DNA from: Thiotrichales bacterium
GTDB taxonomy: Bacteria; Pseudomonadota; Gammaproteobacteria; Thiomicrospirales; Thiomicrospiraceae
DNA: 39,036 nucleotides
Assembly (NCBI GenBank): GCA_016936535.1
Contig: JAFGXP010000004.1
Location: 1-39,036, forward strand
Direction: 5' to 3'
The notes beneath the pieces were generated by a model. It was not told where the DNA came from, searched no databases, and worked only from the letters and a program-made list of their open reading frames with translations. The stretch's first letter is position 1. Each line of letters opens with the position of its first letter. Made by a program: the position numbers and the translations under genes. This document shows positions 36,739 to 39,036 of the stretch, in pieces.

Positions 36739-37281
36739 TTACTTGTTAAAATCAGAACGTTTCTTGTTCGATTCGGTCTTGAGATAGTCCAACACATCTT
36801 TGGTCACATCAATACGACTGTTGGTGTAAGCAATTCCTTCATACATAATCAAATCAAAACCTTGCTTTTCACCGATGGTTTTAATGGCTTCATTAACCAA
36901 ATTTTGGATTTTGGCCAACTCTTCATTGCGGCGTAAGTTGATTAACTCCTGCACATCATTGCGACGACGCTGAATTTCTCGCGTCATCATCGTCAATTCA
37001 CGTTCTTTGGTCGCCAATTGAGCGTTACTCATCACCGTTTTGTTTTTTTCGTAATTACTCTGTTCGCTTTCCAGTTTTTTGGCTAAATCTTTGAGTTCTT
37101 GCTGCTCTTTAACAAACTCTTTTTTCAACTTTTCAGATGCCAACTCAGCTTGTGGTGCCTGTTCAAGCAACAATGCAACGTTGACAACGCCAAGTTTCAC
37201 TGGCTTATCTTCCGCCGCATGCGCCTGACTAAAAAGCGTAACCAAAGTAAACGCGCTAATATGTAAAAAAGATTTCAACAT
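36739..37281 (-). CDS. skp: Periplasmic chaperone Skp/OmpH
   Basis: Holds unfolded outer-membrane proteins in the periplasm until the Bam complex takes them. 180 residues: a signal peptide (about 1-22, cleavage after SQAHA), a beta strand VKLGVVNVALLLEQAPQ, and two long charged helices (about 50-135; KKEFVKEQQELKDLAKKLESEQ...EIQRRRNDVQELINL), then GFDLIMYEGIAYTNSRIDVTKDVLDYL, the usual OmpH end. It follows bamA by 123 nt, with a possible promoter in the gap. Confidence 0.95.
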   Translation of the reverse strand: MLKSFLHISAFTLVTLFSQAHAAEDKPVKLGVVNVALLLEQAPQAELASEKLKKEFVKEQQELKDLAKKLESEQSNYEKNKTVMSNAQLATKERELTMMTREIQRRRNDVQELINLRRNEELAKIQNLVNEAIKTIGEKQGFDLIMYEGIAYTNSRIDVTKDVLDYLKTESNKKRSDFNK

Positions 37282-37310
37282 GAATCCGTCCCACTCAAAA
37301 TAATCTGAAA

Positions 37311-37340
37311 ATTCTACCTTAAATAGCCCGAGGCTGGTAA
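37311..37340 (-). promoter_or_regulatory. Possible internal promoter before skp
   Basis: On the minus strand TTACCA (37340-37335), an 18-bp spacer and TAGAAT (37316-37311). It would add transcription of skp-lpxD-fabZ-lpxA-lpxB-rnhB beyond that coming from bamA. No sigma-E style GGAACTT element is seen here. Confidence 0.35.
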
Positions 37341-37404
37341 GGATAATTTCCTCAAGCCTGCACAGGGAAAGCCAGCAAGACGAGAGTTACCGCTTGACCA
37401 CAAC

Positions 37405-39036
37405 TTAAAAAGCGGTTCCGAGCGTAAACTGGAAGCTCTGAGTTTCGTCCCCTTCTTGGTCATTCAAGGGTTGTGCCACGCTAAAGGTTAGCGGACCAAC
37501 TGGCGTAATCCATGAGTACCCAATCCCCACCGAAGCGCGAAGCTCTGCCGTTTCCACTTGGTCAATTCCATCGAAAACATAACCGGCATCAAAGAACCAA
37601 GAGATACGTTGATTGCTCGAGTCCTCGATGAAAGGCGTCGGCGAAATAATCTCAATCGAACCCAATACACGCGTATTGCCGCCCTTAGGACGATCACTGC
37701 CATCCGTAGCAAGATCATAGCGCATCCCAAGCGAGTTGGATTCATAGCCACGCACCGTGCCAATCCCACCAGCATAAAAATTCTCATAGAAAGGTAAACG
37801 ATCAATATCACCATAACCATCGCCATAAGCAAACCCGCCTTTAAAATGCAAAGAGAGGTTTTGAGTCATCGGAAGATAGAGATTGTCTTCAGCAAAAACC
37901 TTATAGAAAGGCGCATCAGAGGTACCTGGAATCACGGCTTCAAGCGATACGGAAGTTTTACGGCCTTTGCTTGGGAAATAGAAACTGTTGGTGCTGTTAT
38001 GCGTCCACGCAAGGGTTGCCTGCACCGAATTGGTTTTATCGCCAAATTCGTTAATGTAATCGAAACAGAAAGCAAAGTTCTGATTACAAACCAGCTCTTG
38101 CGAGTCCACTTTCACCCCATAACGCAGGCTGTTATTTTCATCTATCGGATAGCCCAGATTGGCGCTGATACCATAATTATTGGTGGTAAAGTCTGCGATA
38201 TCCAACTCTTCAGCATCAATTTCACGATAATAAAGACCCAAGCCTAAACTGACGCCATCTGGGGTGAAATAAGGATTGGTCACACTGATATCGGCGGTTT
38301 TGCGTGCGGCACTGGTGGCTACCTGCAAATCAAGTTTGTTCCCACTGCCGATAAAATTTCGCTCGGAAAGCCCAAGGTTAAAACTCGCACCGTCTACTTG
38401 CGAATAACCGATACCCGCGGTAAAAGAACCTGTCGCTTGTTCTTCAATTTTGACCACTAAATCAACCTGATCATCAGAAACACGCTTGGTTTCAACCGCA
38501 CTGCTTTTGAAAAACCCTAAGCGATCTAAACGACTTTGCGATTGGCGAACTAATTTCAAGGAGTAAGGCGCGCTTTCCAGCTGACGCAACTCCCGCCGAA
38601 TGACATGGTCGCGGGAGCGTGTATTACCTTCAAATTCAACAAATCGGATATAGACACGATTTTTCGGCTCGACTTTAAAGGTAACTGACATGGTTTTATC
38701 TTGCGGATTAATGACGGTGTCCGGCGTCACTTCGGCAAAGGCATAGCCTTCCTCACTCAATCTTTCGCGCACTGCATTAACCGCGGCAATAATCTTACTG
38801 CGTGAAAAAACATCGCCCACCTTCACATCGGTCAGGGCATTAATTTCGGACTCAGTAAGAATGGTTTCACCGGTAAACTTCACCTCATTGAGCGTGAAGC
38901 GGTCGCCCTCTTGCATATTGATGGTAGTAAAAACTCGGGTTTTATCCACCGACAAGCTGACTTGCGTTGAACTTATCTGAAACTGGGCATATCCACGATC
39001 CAGATAATAAGAACGAATTTTCTCTAGATCAGCTTC
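37405..39036 (-). CDS. bamA: Outer membrane protein assembly factor BamA (partial, 5' end outside window)
   Basis: Core of the Bam complex that folds beta-barrel proteins into the outer membrane. The visible 543 residues are the C-terminal part; the frame stays open to the window edge. They begin in a POTRA domain ([16 protein letters not shown]), continue through two or three more POTRA domains (about 1-210) and then the 16-strand barrel, with [12 protein letters not shown] in the conserved L6 loop (the VRGF/Y motif) and the final beta-signal FQFTLGTAF. Full-length BamA is about 800 residues, so roughly 250 are missing. skp and the lpx genes follow, as in other gammaproteobacteria. Confidence 0.97.
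   Translation of the reverse strand, partial: EADLEKIRSYYLDRGYAQFQISSTQVSLSVDKTRVFTTINMQEGDRFTLNEVKFTGETILTESEINALTDVKVGDVFSRSKIIAAVNAVRERLSEEGYAFAEVTPDTVINPQDKTMSVTFKVEPKNRVYIRFVEFEGNTRSRDHVIRRELRQLESAPYSLKLVRQSQSRLDRLGFFKSSAVETKRVSDDQVDLVVKIEEQATGSFTAGIGYSQVDGASFNLGLSERNFIGSGNKLDLQVATSAARKTADISVTNPYFTPDGVSLGLGLYYREIDAEELDIADFTTNNYGISANLGYPIDENNSLRYGVKVDSQELVCNQNFAFCFDYINEFGDKTNSVQATLAWTHNSTNSFYFPSKGRKTSVSLEAVIPGTSDAPFYKVFAEDNLYLPMTQNLSLHFKGGFAYGDGYGDIDRLPFYENFYAGGIGTVRGYESNSLGMRYDLATDGSDRPKGGNTRVLGSIEIISPTPFIEDSSNQRISWFFDAGYVFDGIDQVETAELRASVGIGYSWITPVGPLTFSVAQPLNDQEGDETQSFQFTLGTAF

Overview
This window is an ordinary, densely packed stretch of chromosome from a Gram-negative gammaproteobacterium. 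Supporting features are the lipid A block (lpxD-fabZ-lpxA-lpxB-rnhB) downstream of bamA and skp, a pyrG-kdsA-eno-ftsB cluster, surE-pcm-yqaA-nlpD, tilS-accA, YcaO of the Escherichia type, and a monofunctional RelA that lacks the HD hydrolase residues. A small periplasmic c-type cytochrome, an orphan CheV, and the general gene style suggest a free-living, motile, respiring bacterium, perhaps of the Thiomicrospira/Hydrogenovibrio type. That genus-level idea is only an inference from impression. No insertion sequence, phage gene, CRISPR array, rRNA or integron was seen.

Layout. 1-5920: tRNA-Glu(UUC), relA on the minus strand, then a small DUF6447-type gene, dusA, xseA and xseB on the plus strand; dusA and xseA overlap by 4 nt. 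5921-6291 is a non-coding AT-rich gap ending in a strong terminator. 6292-11736 (minus): alaC, hom, an RpfE-type gene and thrC, an aspartate/threonine/alanine amino-acid block with RNA hairpins between genes. 11842-11898: back-to-back promoters, firing left into alaC and right into a Mth938/DUF498 gene. 12407-15260 (minus): surE, pcm, yqaA, nlpD (stationary-phase/repair and envelope). 15371-15943: an Smr-domain gene. 16035-23095 (minus): accA, tilS, pyrG, kdsA, eno, ftsB, with separate promoters for accA, pyrG and eno. 23543-24298: a DUF481 outer-membrane protein. 24432-26207 (minus): ycaO behind an attenuator-like leader. 26429-26701: a small cytochrome c. 26801-28232 (minus): uspA and an unrecognised periplasmic protein. 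28428-31135 (minus): yoaA/dinG-type helicase and tsaB. 31354-31479: a 41-residue L36 paralogue (rpmJ) missing from simple long-ORF lists. 31537-32514 (minus): cheV. 32599-39036 (minus): bamA (5' end outside the window), skp, lpxD, fabZ, lpxA, lpxB, rnhB, the outer-membrane assembly and lipid A operon.

How it works together. The right third builds the outer membrane: BamA inserts beta-barrels delivered by Skp, and LpxD/LpxA/LpxB with FabZ make the lipid A disaccharide precursor. KdsA, further left, supplies KDO for the same lipopolysaccharide. AccA feeds fatty acid synthesis, PyrG gives CTP (needed for CMP-KDO and phospholipid synthesis), and FtsB and NlpD act in cell division. Hom and ThrC make threonine, AlaC makes alanine, and RelA signals amino acid starvation.

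Novelty. I do not see a clear new defence, mobile or biosynthetic system. The most unusual items are a DUF5710 domain fused to the N terminus of a divergent exonuclease VII large subunit, a terminator-like hairpin with an overlapping 13-codon reading frame ahead of ycaO, a run of phased GGATAA motifs including a perfect DnaA box between yoaA and rpmJ, an unrecognised periplasmic protein at 26801-27700, and long inverted repeats at 23264-23341 and 24313-24390. Many genes appear to use GTG or TTG starts.
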